A DNA stretch of 64,000 nucleotides from Breviolum minutum Mf 1.05b.01. Taxonomy: Eukaryota; Sar; Dinophyceae; Suessiales; Symbiodiniaceae. Where the stretch lies: the NCBI GenBank assembly GCA_000507305.1, contig DF241130.1, forward strand, positions 1-64,000, given 5' to 3'. The translations under genes were made by a program, and so were the position numbers. Shown one piece after another: positions 21,606 through 32,621 of this stretch. Below the pieces are notes generated by a model. The model was not told where the DNA came from, made no database searches, and saw only the letters and a list, made by a program, of their open reading frames with translations. How positions within the stretch are numbered: position 1 is the stretch's first letter; every line of letters begins with the position of its first letter.

Positions 21606-24600
21606 ATGGCGTGGCAAGGGAGTCCTGCAGCCCTAGCAGTATTCAAAGACTGGTGTGACAATACCAAATTGTGCATCAGAGCTTCCCATGGGTGCTTGGC
21701 TAGAATTGGGAAGAAGGAGGGCCTAAACCGAGATGAAGTCAACCACAACTCCGATGTTCTTGGACCACTGGTTCGCCATTTGGGTTCCTTGCCTAAAACC
21801 TTGAAATGGGAATCCAACAATGATCACTACATTTCATTATAAGAGCAGCTCCTCAATTTTTACCCATCACAACACCTTTGTAAGGTCTACGTCCATCATT
21901 GTCAGCAGTGGTGGAAGCAGTGGAAATGTTTCTCCATCATTGCCGGTGCCGTGGAAAGCCCCTGCCCTCCCGTAAGGACCCCGGCTATTTTTGCGAATTA
22001 TGGTAGCCATAGGCATTTCCAAAAGAATGATACTTGAAAGACTACTGCAAAACATGTGTACCAAATTGGCACCATTTCATTCTAGCAAGAAAAGGCCCAA
22101 CCCATTCGCTTTCAAGGTCATGTGGTTAAGCTAGAGAGCTGGATTCTAAAGCGTCTTGTCTTCATCTTCGCTCGTGCTGCTCGGCGTGGCCACAGACCAC
22201 GTCAGGCAGGCTTACGTGAGTTGATGACAATCGCTGGGATACCAATTCCGGAGCGCATCCGGACAATCCCCAGTAGCTAGGCTAGAGTTTACTGATCCAT
22301 GTGTCTCATATACCAATCATGTTTTTGGTGACAGCTTATGGAAAAACAATAGGCTAAGTCGTGATTAGCGACTCTGTGCATTTTACAGCATTTTACTGAC
22401 AACTCTTGAGAAATCAATCACAACTCTTGTGTGAATAAGCTATCATCGTCTATCATCATCCAGTAGCTTAGGCAGTGGTTTTGATGAAGCTGAAGATGAT
22501 CATGTTGAATCCTCTGCCCCTAGTGCTGAGCCTGGGGATGCACCTTCTGGCACTAGCCATTCTGGGGGTGAGCCTTCGGGGGATGGTGAACCTGATGATG
22601 GTGAAGGTACTGGTGAAGGTCATGAATGCTCCGAGACTGAAATTGAAGAGGATGATCCCATCATCAATCCGGAGGATGCACCCATGATCAATCCTAAGGA
22701 TGAATCCATCATCAATCCTGAGGAGGGGTGTTTGTAAAAGATATTAAAATCATTTGCGTTAACTGTTTGGCTGCCTCCCAACAAAAGCCCTTGTAGGTCC
22801 TACTACTCCCTTTTCGCAGGAAAACCAACCAGCTACACCAGAGCCAGAGCCTGGTCGTCTCCGCTGTTTGGATGATGCCATCAAACCTGCAGGCACCGGC
22901 TGGGTAATAGGTGAATCAGGAACATGAACACCCCAGCCTTTCAATCTCCAGCCCATATAGATTTCATATGATTTCTTCAATTGTAAAAGTTCTAAATCTT
23001 AAATGCATGCCATTGCCATTTTAGGCGATGATGAAGATGAGACTCCTCTACGTCCTGGGCACTACACAGTAAAGTCCAGGGATCATGGGTGGGAATGCTT
23101 GCGTTGTGGCGCCAAGGGACATATCACTGACATCAAAGCAAAGGAATGTCCCAGACCCCATGCAAGCCCAAACTATGATGGTGTCAATGAATATGTTCCC
23201 CCATTGCCTGAGCCAGTCGTACTTCCCCCTAGCACCAGCTATGATGAGCAACTTCTGAGGGATGAACTGGAAGCATTGAAATTGATTGAAGAAGAATACG
23301 CACTCCTAGAAAGCATTCAGGCTGAACAAGATGCCCTGGAAGCCTTGCAAAAGGAGGCCGCCGTGCTTGAGGTGAAGAGCCTTCCAGCAGGACCTGGCAA
23401 GGCAGAGTTGGAGAAGAAGGATCTTGTTGACCGCATGGTTGCGGACTTGGTGACACTGGCGTTCTCCTTTGAGATGGCTTCATGGGCACTTGTTGAGTCA
23501 AAATCTGATTGGGAGAAAGCAAAAGACTTAGCTTACACTAGGACTCAAGAGGAGGAACATGCGGAACTGGTAAGACAGGAAGAGGAGGAAGATAGAAAAC
23601 TCAAAGTGCTCAAGAAGGGACGTAGGATTGCCACCCCTTGCTCATCATCCAAAATGGATCCACCCTCGATCCATCCTACCCAGCCTGTTGTTCCTCACCC
23701 TGAAAGTGTTCAAGTTGGCAACTAGTTTGCAAATAGATGATGTTCAGAATTCAAAAGGCTTAATCTATGAAACAGTACTTGTGGGAAAACTGTGGAATAT
23801 ATGACTCTATCAAAATTACATCCCTTCACCACATCAAAAAAGAATGCCCATAAGGTACTGATCAGCAGGAGACTTTGCCCCTCAACACTCTCGAGATGGA
23901 TGAGGCGGCCTTAGACATCACCAAGGATGCTGCTGCTGCACCCAGTCCTCCTCAGCCTGACGTGGTTGAACCAACTGGGACTGAGAAGATCCGTCAAGAG
24001 AATGAAAAGATCCATCAAGAGGCCATTCGATCATTCAACAAGCTTCAAAGTTCCATCATAGTGCTAGAACTTCAAATCATAATTTGTTTATAAAATCGTT
24101 TTGGTTCCAAGGGTACCAGTGTTTCCCACCTATGACCTTCAAAGTATCCACTCTGTTAGCCATCATAGCGTAGAACTTCAAATCATATATGTACAAGATG
24201 CTTTGGTTTCAACAGTCCCAGTGTTTCCCCAACAGATTTGTTGCCTGTAGGCGATGACAAAGTTGGAGAAATCCAATCCCAGACCGTCCAAGATCCTTGA
24301 TGCCTGCTCCAAACCTGTGACTCCTGATGAGCAACGCGGCCAGTTCAATGACAAGGAAGCCGATCTGGAGGATGATGATAGGGACCTGGCCAGCAAGGAT
24401 GGGAAGGGAGCTGGCCGTGGCCGTGGCAGAGGAAGAGGAAGGGGTCGTGGTAAAGGGCGAGGACGGGGAAAACCAAAGAGTTCTTCAGCCACCAGATCCA
24501 AAAGCACAAAGCGTGATAGCTCTATGGTTGGTCATGGGGATACTGGAGATAAGTCTGCGAATGAAGACCCTTCAGGATCCAGTGACCCCCCTTCCAAGAA

Positions 24601-25254
24601 GAAGAAAGCTTCAGACACACGTTCCAAAACTTCCAAGTCATGTGAAAAGGGAGAGTCATCAAAGAGATCCATGGAGAAGGTTGAGGTAGAGGATTCAGAG
24701 TCTAAGACAAAGGAAACTCTGAAGAAAACCGCAGTCAAGAAACAGAAGGCAGAGAAGGATACGGAGACAAAGAAGAAGGCGCAGAAGGATATGGAGACAA
24801 CAAAGAAGGCAGAGAAGGATACAGATACAAAGAAGAAGGCAGAGAAGGCTACAGATACAAAGAAGAAGGCAGAGAAGTCCAGCAGTCGCAACAAGGAAGA
24901 TGTTGATGCTGCTCCTTCTGAAGTGAAGAAGAACACACCAAAGACCAAGAAAGCAGCAGGCTCAGGTGATCCTGGCAAGGCACTTCTCTCCAGGAAGTCA
25001 AGTGCCTATCATCAGGCAAAGCGTGCTGCCATGAGGGCAGGAAAGAGCCCACAGGAAGCTGTTCAGGAAGCCAAGCAGGCACACCACACCATGTTTTCCA
25101 TCATTCCCTTCCTTTCCCTCAACAGTCCACACGCAAAGATGTGATAATGTCATATATCATCATATATCTAATGCACTATTTAAGTCACCAAAAATATCTA
25201 TTCCCTAGTCTTTATCATCTTTCCTGCTCGCAGGCCTACGCCAACACCACTTGA
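21606..25254 (+). CDS. gene A: multi-exon acidic/basic protein with zinc-knuckle-like motif
   Basis: Proposed exons: 21606-21971, 22086-22275, 22472-about 22722, 22820-22910, 23025-23713, 23866-24021, 24251-25078, 25234-25254, about 860 codons. Phase is kept across every intron except 22723-22819, whose donor I could not place (possibly a GA donor). GC-AG introns: 22276-22471, 24022-24250, 25079-25233. In order the product has a Trp/Cys-rich start (HHCQQWWKQWKC), a basic Arg-rich block, an acidic Glu/Pro segment with repeated IINPED, the motif CLRCGAKGHITDIKAKEC, a Glu-rich coiled-coil stretch, an Arg/Gly repeat, lysine-rich KKKAEKDT repeats and a tail SAYHQAKRAAMRAGKS ending AYANTT. I recognise the tail from a multicopy dinoflagellate family without assigned function. 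An in-frame TAA at 21840-21842 interrupts exon 1, so either the copy is broken, a small intron lies there, or the start is elsewhere. Confidence 0.6.
24053..24232 (+). repeat. imperfect direct duplication inside a gene A intron
   Basis: CATCATAGTGCTAGAACTTC AAATCATA ... CCAGTGTTTCCCACC (24056-24133) is repeated as CATCATAGCGTAGAACTTCA AATCATAT ... CCCAGTGTTTCCCCAAC (24161-24232). It lies in the proposed intron 24022-24250. Confidence 0.7.
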
Positions 25255-26110
25255 TTTGGTTTCTCTACGCTCCAAGCTTGGCTTGGACTCGGGGTTTCTA
25301 TGGGGACAACTTGCAAAGCAAGTGTGAACATTTCATCACATGTATGAAGTGACTCTTGATTTTGATTTGCTTTGATCAAAGCAAAACGATCATTGTTAGT
25401 TATTGCAGTGGGCACATGCTCATGCGTAGGCTTAGATCTCAACCAAATGTGGCGACCGAGAAAAAACATGATAGTGATATCGGAATGATACGGATACTTT
25501 ACTCTTGCTAGCTTCTGCTGATGCAATGTACCATAGGAGAGATTGGCAAATCTTTTGTTTTAGATTTATTCATCACCAACTCCAATCCCTGAATTCATCC
25601 TTCCTGCTCTGGGAGGCCATGCCTTTGATCTGCCATGCCGCCCTTTGCGCCAAAGGAGGGCTGGGGGATCCGAGCAATGATGTGTGGTCTGCCTGGCCGA
25701 TTTAAGCTGGGTAGTTGGGCAATGATGTTTAGGTGATATATTCATCCAAGCTTTCCTGCAAAACTGCAAAACCATATTTTATTTTTCACAAGATTCTTAG
25801 CAATTTGGGTTCGCCAAGCTCCAACGATCTGACCCAATCATGCCGCTGCGGAAGCCTGTTGAGAACCTCCAGCATGTGCAAGCACCTAAGGTTGGGATCA
25901 AAAGGTGTCAAGAATTTGTTTTCCATACCATACTGGTGCATGTAGGTCCAACTATTAATCCAAAAATCTTGGGGTGTATCAATTGTCAGGTGCTGATTGC
26001 TTGCGTTCGGATCTTAATCAAATTTCCTGCAAATTCATGTGGCTTAGAAATATGATACAACAACTTCCTGTACCTGAAGCTTTGTAACCTAGGTGTTATT
26101 GCTAGGGTGG

Positions 26111-27937
26111 ATGGACCAACCCGACAACTCTGGCCCCTTTGACATGCTGGATCTCTTTTGCGGTAAGCAAGAACTTTCCAAAGTATGGCTCCTGCCTAAG
26201 TACGACTTCCATCGTAGAGTTTTGTAGGCCCCTATTTTCCCTACAGATCCACTAGTGTTAACGATTCTCCCAGGTCTGAAAATGGCTATCAGGTGGCCAG
26301 CTACGATAGAGACTTGAATTCAAAGTGTATGGACTTTCTCTCGGCTCCTGGCTTTGGGTTGCCAAGCTGAGTTTGTTTTCCAATGTTCGAATGGGATTTT
26401 TTTGGTACCGGATATTGACATGGTGCTCCCAGTAGTCAAGAGTGTAGAACATTCAGCTTCTTTCCAAATCCAAGGTTGTCACTCTGGGTTGCCACACGTA
26501 TGAATGAAGACTCTTTAGCGTGTATGGGGCCGGATTGCTCCAGCTGGGGCCTTCCTGCACGGGGATCAAGTTGGCGGAGCCCAATCAACATACATGGCAA
26601 TGTGTTTTCCCGCTGGGTGCGGGGCAGTTCATGCATGATATCCAGGCACTACTGTTCCAAAGCATCAGTCTTGACTATGAACAATCTGTTTGCCTTGATT
26701 GTAACATATGATCCCCCAAAAAGTTAATCCTTTCTGGCCCAGGCTGGTTCTATTAATCCTGGTCCTTTTAGCGAACAATTGCATTTGGGTTGTCGAGCAG
26801 CCCCGACAATCATTGCTTGCGGGCCACCGAAGATTTTCTTGGCTGGTCAACCATGTTTGTTATGCAACTGTTTCAAAATAAAAGCGCTATGTATCTTTCA
26901 TCCTTCATGTGACATGTAACAAAGCTTACACAGCATCATAGCAAAGGAATTTGGGATCTTTGACCTTTCGCCTTAACCACTCTTCATTGCATATCTGAGG
27001 TATTCAGCAGCTCATTTTGGATGCAACTGCTTGGGCACCCTAGTCCTAAACCAACTACTGTGTGGTCTAACATGCGCGAAGTAAGTTTGTTGGACATGGG
27101 GAAGCTATCAAAACATGAACGAGAACCAGATTCTTAGCAAAACAACCCTTTGGGAAGCTTTGGGTGTTGGTTTTGGTACTTTTTAAAACCCAGTTTGTTA
27201 CTGTTGATGGAAAAAATCCTGCAGCGGTTAGGATGCCCCAGATGTTAATTGGTTTTACCCCACTATCAAAATCGTGAGGGGCATCCCAATTGGTGCAGGA
27301 ATTTTCCATCAACTACATCACTTCCATTATGCATGTCAAGTCTGCAAGGAAAGTACCAAGATTCATCTGGAAAACAACGTTTTTGCGGGACTCCGGGATT
27401 GTCCCAGAGCCAGAACTTTGGTTGCAGTAAGAAGCTAAACTAACCCATTAAAAGCTCAGCTAACCCATTAAACTGCACAATCTTGACCATCCAATGTAGC
27501 ATCAGGGCCAAACTGTGTTTCAAACTACCAACATGCCCAGGGCATATCCTCGTGGCTACGCCTTGAAGATGTTGGAGGGATACGAGACACACCTGCAGAA
27601 TTGCGGCGAGGGGAGGCGTGACCTGAGGTTTAAACCACAGGTTGGAGGAAACCTTTCTGAATTGGAGCAGTTTAAGAAGCTACCCATCGGTGACCCTTGG
27701 GAAGACGCACAAATGATGGAACTACTGGAGTACCTCATGACTTCAAAACGGGTCAGGACTGATTTTCTTCATGAAGAATTTTTGTGGAATCTGACAATGT
27801 TACTGGGACACATCTCCTGTTTTTTGACATTGGCAGCAACTAGGATTCCAGAAGAATGGTGCGAGGTCATGGACACGTTCTATGATGACTATCGTAGCCT
27901 TGTTTCTTTGCCTTACAAATTCACAATTTCGGCCTGA
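26111..27937 (+). CDS. gene D: protein with C5-methyltransferase-like motifs
   Basis: Proposed exons: 26111-26187, 26274-26357, 26475-26645, 26743-26863, 27000-27136, 27341-27400, 27541-27937, about 350 residues; phase matches at all six junctions. Introns 1, 3, 4 and 5 are GC-AG; 2 and 6 are GT-AG. Visible motifs in order: FDMLDLFCGKQ (26138-26170), like the SAM-binding LDLFCGxG motif I; VASYDRD, like the acidic motif II; GPDCSSWG with a Cys at 26536-26538, where C5 cytosine methyltransferases have PCQ; WVVEQP with Glu at 26795-26797, where they have ENV; then SSFWMQLLG, GKLSKHERE, QRFCG and a C-terminal DPWEDAQMMELLEYL. I recognise the overall pattern as a multicopy dinoflagellate family. 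Methyltransferase identity is inferred from motif order only. The target-recognition region and motif VIII are not evident, so it may be an inactive or different Rossmann enzyme. The 3' end is uncertain and it might continue into gene B. Confidence 0.6.
27199..27315. mobile_element. family G TIR element within a gene D intron
   Basis: TA-CTGTTGATGGAAAAAATC faces GAATTTTCCATCAAC-TA; inner GGATGCCCC faces GGGGCATCC. It fills more than half of the proposed intron 27137-27340. Confidence 0.85.
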
Positions 27938-28544
27938 TGTAACAAAGGCTATCTTTTCGGGACTTTGGGGGGATGGCTTGAAAGGTTCTTCTATAGTAGC
28001 CAATTCACTGAAAATATCTTTAATACTCAGGTGATCCAAAGGTTTGTTTTGAAGGGTGTCATTCATTTGGGTATCAAATGCCATCAACAAACCACAAACA
28101 AGATACGACTTACAACCTTTTTTGGGAAACCCTGACCATCGATTTTCAGAAGGGGTTGGATTTCATACCCCCGAATCTACAGCTTGTTCCCAAAGGCTTA
28201 GTGGTTCAGAACCCTGAAAATAATATCTTTCTGGGTGAAGAAAATGGTACAGCTTCAAACCCCTCAAAAGAGCATGAAGTCTTGTTCCCAAAATAATTAT
28301 GTGTCTGTTGAAGGGGTGTTACCCTTTAGCCAAGGTAATGGGAGATGTCGAGATGCTGGCCCAGTTGATGACGCAACAGCACCTTTCATGATGCATTTTC
28401 CCCTTAGATAAATTTTACCCATCTGGTCTGCCCCAAACTGTGCAGAACAAGGGTTTGTTTACTTACATGTTGTCAATTCACCGGGTCAACTCTCTTTGCA
28501 GAGTTTTTGGTGGTTTTAATGAAAAACCCTCTAAAAAAAGAGGC

Positions 28545-28600
28545 CGCACATCGAGCGCACAAAAGCGCACAAAACCGCACAATTGCGCACACGGGCGCAC
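28545..28600 (+). promoter_or_regulatory. 10-bp-phased CGCAC array upstream of gene B
   Basis: CGCAC occurs six times, ending at 28549, 28560, 28570, 28580, 28590 and 28600. The last five are exactly 10 bp apart with variable filler (AAAAG, AAAAC, AATTG, ACGGG). It sits 70-120 bp before the first recognisable gene B exon. A regulatory role is only inferred from helical phasing and position. Confidence 0.35.
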
Positions 28601-28667
28601 TTTGAAAAAGTGTACTTTTTGGAACTGAGTGATATGTTTTTTTTCATGTTGTTTTTGAAATGTTCAG

Positions 28668-31638
28668 GAATTTTAAATCTGGTAGCTGACAAGTTTAGTG
28701 AATACCGGAAAACCATGATGTTTTACTCAGCATTTTGGGTTTCAAGCAGTATGACAGCTCGCCTCCATTCAAGCAATACCTTGTTAGAGGGAATGACAGG
28801 GGTACAGTTTGATGGTGGTGATCCAACTGCCCGAAAACGTGAACTAGAAGCCAAAATCGAGGCACCTTGCTACTGTTGTTTGTGTGAAATGGAAATGCTT
28901 CACCCCTTGTCATATGAATTGTTTCGGACATCCCCTTTTCCAGGAGTCAAAGTCCAGACTGGCCAACCTTCGGCGAAAACTTAGCAACCAAGCTAACCTA
29001 GATAAACCTGAAGAGCCAGTTGTTCCAGGCCTTTTGGATTGCAAAATAGCCACTGTCATTTCAGGAGTTGCTTTGGTTCAGTACTTTTTGAATCGTTTTC
29101 GGGGATGACAAATAGCCTAGCCTTCCATCTTGAGGTGCTCAGTGCTTTGCCCAAAAAAGTGGGAGATATTGCGCTGGGAACAAGGATGAGAACGAAGTTC
29201 CAAATACTTTGCCTGATGAAGAAACTTCTGAAACGGGTGTTGCTTTGGCCCCAACCCCCCTGACAGAATCAATGATTCCTGATCCAACTTGGACTGATGC
29301 ACAGCCTCGGGAGGAACTTAGTCGTAATGCTAGTTTGGAAACTCTTCCTGGTACCCACCCGAAACAAAGTCCTTCACCTCTCCCACAGCCGCCTCAGCAA
29401 GTGAAGGCACCACTGCCGCCAGGCAGTGATGAGGCCCCTAAAGAATCCAAGGAACCCAAACCACCTGCAAGCATTGGGGGAGGAGGTGATGAGTCTGATC
29501 TTGATGACTCAGCTTCTAATGTGGTTGGGCCAGGGCGACGTGACCCAAACTATTTTAAGTTTCTTGGTTTCAATCTCACCACTGACGTTTTTTCTCAAGC
29601 TGGTGGGTATAAAGCCTGGAATATTATATACTATGGGGTAATTCTTTGTCACTAAGGTGTCGGCGGTACTTCACCCCCAAGGCTGATGGTGCACTCAAAT
29701 GTACACCAGAGGCATTGAAACTTTGGGGAACAAAGGCTGGACGTGACTAGTCCTAAAGATATAGTGGATAAAATCCTGCGCCACTTGGAATGAACGAAGC
29801 CCTTCCTAATATATTATATGATATATTATCATTCCCAATGGTGCAGGATTTTGTCCATCCTAGTATGATGTACAAACAATTTTTTAACATGTGTATCTGT
29901 ACGTATAAGTTTTGAAAGGTCCCAATGCTTCATTGTTTCTGTTAAAAGTTGAGGTGAGCAAATCAAAAGCATGTTGGCAGAGCACGGCTCCTTCGAAGCC
30001 ATGGAAATTCAGATAAAGAAGACACTGACAAAATCTCAGTCCGAGAAAGCTGGTGGTGGTTGGTACACGGCCCTCTATCTCAAAACAAAGGAAAATTGGA
30101 CGAAGTCATAGCCTTACTTACTATATCTTTCATGTTGTGAAAAGATGCAATGTTAATTGATCCATGTAAAGAGTTGCTTCATTTGTTGGTGGGGGACCAC
30201 ATAATATAAGGCAAATGATCGAGAAGGCCTTTGCCTGGGCAGATGCCAATGGTGCCAAACGCACCAACGCAGTTCACGGAGAAGAAGAAATCAAAATAGT
30301 TCTTGATCAAACGTTTGAAGTGGCCAAAACCCAGACAGAATCAACAGAACGCAGCGGAAATTTCACAGTGGAGGCCAGAAAAATCTGTAGATCAAGTGTA
30401 TACCGAAACTTTTCCCTTTGACTATTGCTAGAATTTTAGGGGTTCACTGACCAACCCGTGCTAGGATGAGAATGGAACGCTGTTTGACACCGAAATCGTG
30501 GATACGAGTGATTCGACAGCGGCCTTGGTTACTGCAACCAGCGGTGGCAGTGGTGATGGTCAGGGGCAATCCTCAGTGGTGAATGCAAGTTCTGTGATGT
30601 CTTTCAAGTTGCGTGGTATCATCCATTGATTCTTTTGGGGTCAAAGCATGGTTTTGAAGGGTCTCTTTCAAAACGCACTCCAACCATCATTCCCATATTT
30701 TCCCTAGGTTGACTTTCCCAACGGTGACAGCAACAGCGACACCACTGCAAGTACTACCTCAATTTGTGGAAGTCCTGGGTAAGAAGATTGACAAGATTCA
30801 AGCAGAGCTGGACCGATAAAAATGACAAAACTGTCCATTACGTTTAACACTTCCCACAGGGTTGAATTGTTTACTTCTTGCTAGTTTCATGCAGGACCGA
30901 ATCGCCGCTGTCAACTCTTCAACGTCTACCGGGTTTCTTTGATGCATTCAACTCGAGCCCATTAGAGAATCATAAAAATATTACAAAAGGAGTTCCTCTT
31001 CAAAACACTTTGTGGGATAGATTCATCTTTCTAGGGGTCTTGGAAAAGTTTTCCCTTTTGCCCAATCTTGACCACTTCCTGTCTTCGCTTTCAAGCTGCA
31101 AAACTTGAGGATCCGAACCCAAATGGAAGAGGTCCTGCGCAACATGCAGGGGTGCTATGACAAGCTCTCACAAGACTTGTCTCAGGCTACAGTTGCTCCA
31201 GAGGGGATTGACAGGCCGAAATCGGGGGTCACATCCATGTAGTGTCTTCATCCTATAGCACTCTGAATCAAATGTGTTAACATCATGTTTTTTAATTTGC
31301 AGGCCAAAACGTGAATCGATTCAAGCAGAGTTTGTGCGATGCACAAAGTTCGACGTATCCATGAATGCTCTTCTCACGCGTGCAAAGCTATTTGGACGCA
31401 TTGACGATATTATTGCATTTCAAATGAGAGATATACATGGATATGTTTCAGGGGTCTGTGGTTTGCTTCATGTAATATGTTCACAAGTCCTGTCCAAACT
31501 CTCTCGGCTTCCAAGCCCAGGTCGATCAAAACTGCCCGTGGCTCCTCAGTGGTTGGGACTGATCCAGATCCGAAACAAAAGGCGGTTCCCAAGGAGAAAC
31601 CCAAAGCTACAAAGGCTAAGGCTAAGAAAAAGTCTTAA
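28668..31638 (+). CDS. gene B: dinoflagellate multicopy family protein, coiled coil plus AEHGSF/GGGWYT block
   Basis: Proposed exons: 28668-28861, 28944-29048, 29185-29613, 29959-30104, 30211-30373, 30465-30607, 30708-about 30815, about 31108-31235, about 31303-31440, about 31490-31638. The first seven join in phase; the last three junctions are unresolved. GC-AG introns: 28862-28943, 29049-29184, 29614-29958, 30374-30464. In order: a region with FYSAFWVSSSMTARLHSSNT; a predicted coiled coil (RKRELEAKIE, ESKSRLANLRRKL); a Pro-rich linker; a block MLAEHGSFEAMEIQIKKTL, KAGGGWYTALYL, then IEKAFAWADANGAKR and VHGEEEIKIVLDQTFEV; DENGTLFDTE; VLPQFVEVLGKKIDKIQAEL; and a Lys-rich tail ending KAKAKKKS. 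I know this block order only from uncharacterised dinoflagellate proteins. The true 5' end is not seen; it may be an upstream exon or fusion with gene D. Confidence 0.6.
29762..29862. mobile_element. family G TIR element within a gene B intron
   Basis: TA-GTGGATAAAATCCTGCGCC faces GTGCAGGATTTTGTCCATCC-TA. It lies in the proposed GC-AG intron 29614-29958. Confidence 0.75.
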
Positions 31639-32227
31639 GGGATCCCCCTTTTTCCTTGAGCAATGAAACTTGCCAAGGACTTTTAAAGTTTTGGTAGCCA
31701 GGTTGCTTGGGGAAGGATGTGTTACATGGGCGCATTAACCAGCCATCCAACAAACACTGGTGCATTATGTTCCCGGGGTGCCTGCAGCTAAGATCGGGTT
31801 GAACTGCTATATATAGATCTTGATATCTTGTAAGTTCTGGTTCTAGACACCTCTTGTTTTGCAAGCTTTTGATTTTTTGATCAACGAATTCTGTGATCCC
31901 GATGGGCTGCCCAATCATACAACTCGACAGTACTTGAAATCAGCATATGTGGCAAAAAATAGGCTGCATGATCTTGCATGCATTGATGCACCTTGTGCTT
32001 AAGATATGTTTTTTAAGTAACACTTGGACGTGGGGGAAGCCAGGTCATCGCGCAGATTCGTTTGGAAGAGGTCACTTGGTGGCATTCACAATCCCCATGG
32101 TGGCATACACTATCGCTATCCCCACCCAAATCCCCACATGATGGTGTGAATGAAGTGAAGAACAAATAGGTCAACCTGTAACACATGTATTAGAACCATC
32201 CTTGGCTTTTGTTTATCCCCAAATCTG

Positions 32228-32374
32228 GAGGTGATGATTCTTCGGATGATTCTGACGGCCTACGAGACCATTGGATCTCCAACTTTGCGAAGGGAGTTGC
32301 TGGGACCTAGTGTTGGTTGGCGGTTGATGTTGTTGTTGTTTTGTTGTTGTTGTTGTTGTTGTTGTTGCTGTTGC

Positions 32375-32438
<64 letters not shown>

Positions 32439-32587
32439 GGATGTTGTGGTTTGTTGTTGTTGGGATGTTGGGATGTTGGGATGTTGGGATGTTGGGATGT
32501 TGGGATGTTGGGATGTTGGGATGTTGGGATGTTGTTGTTGTTGTTGTTGTTGTTGTTCTTGTTCTTGTTGTTGTTGTTGTGGTGGTT

Positions 32588-32621
<34 letters not shown>

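Noticed and set aside
21338-21820. 160-codon minus-strand frame
   Set aside because: It is antiparallel to gene A exon 1, which has the better support from phase with downstream exons.
24532-24978. 148-codon minus-strand frame, Phe/Ser-rich
   Set aside because: It is the complement of gene A's lysine-rich repeats, whose AAG codons read as CTT/TTC on the other strand.
28078-28296. 72-codon frame between genes D and B
   Set aside because: No family resemblance and no in-phase splice partners were found. It may be untranslated or intergenic DNA.
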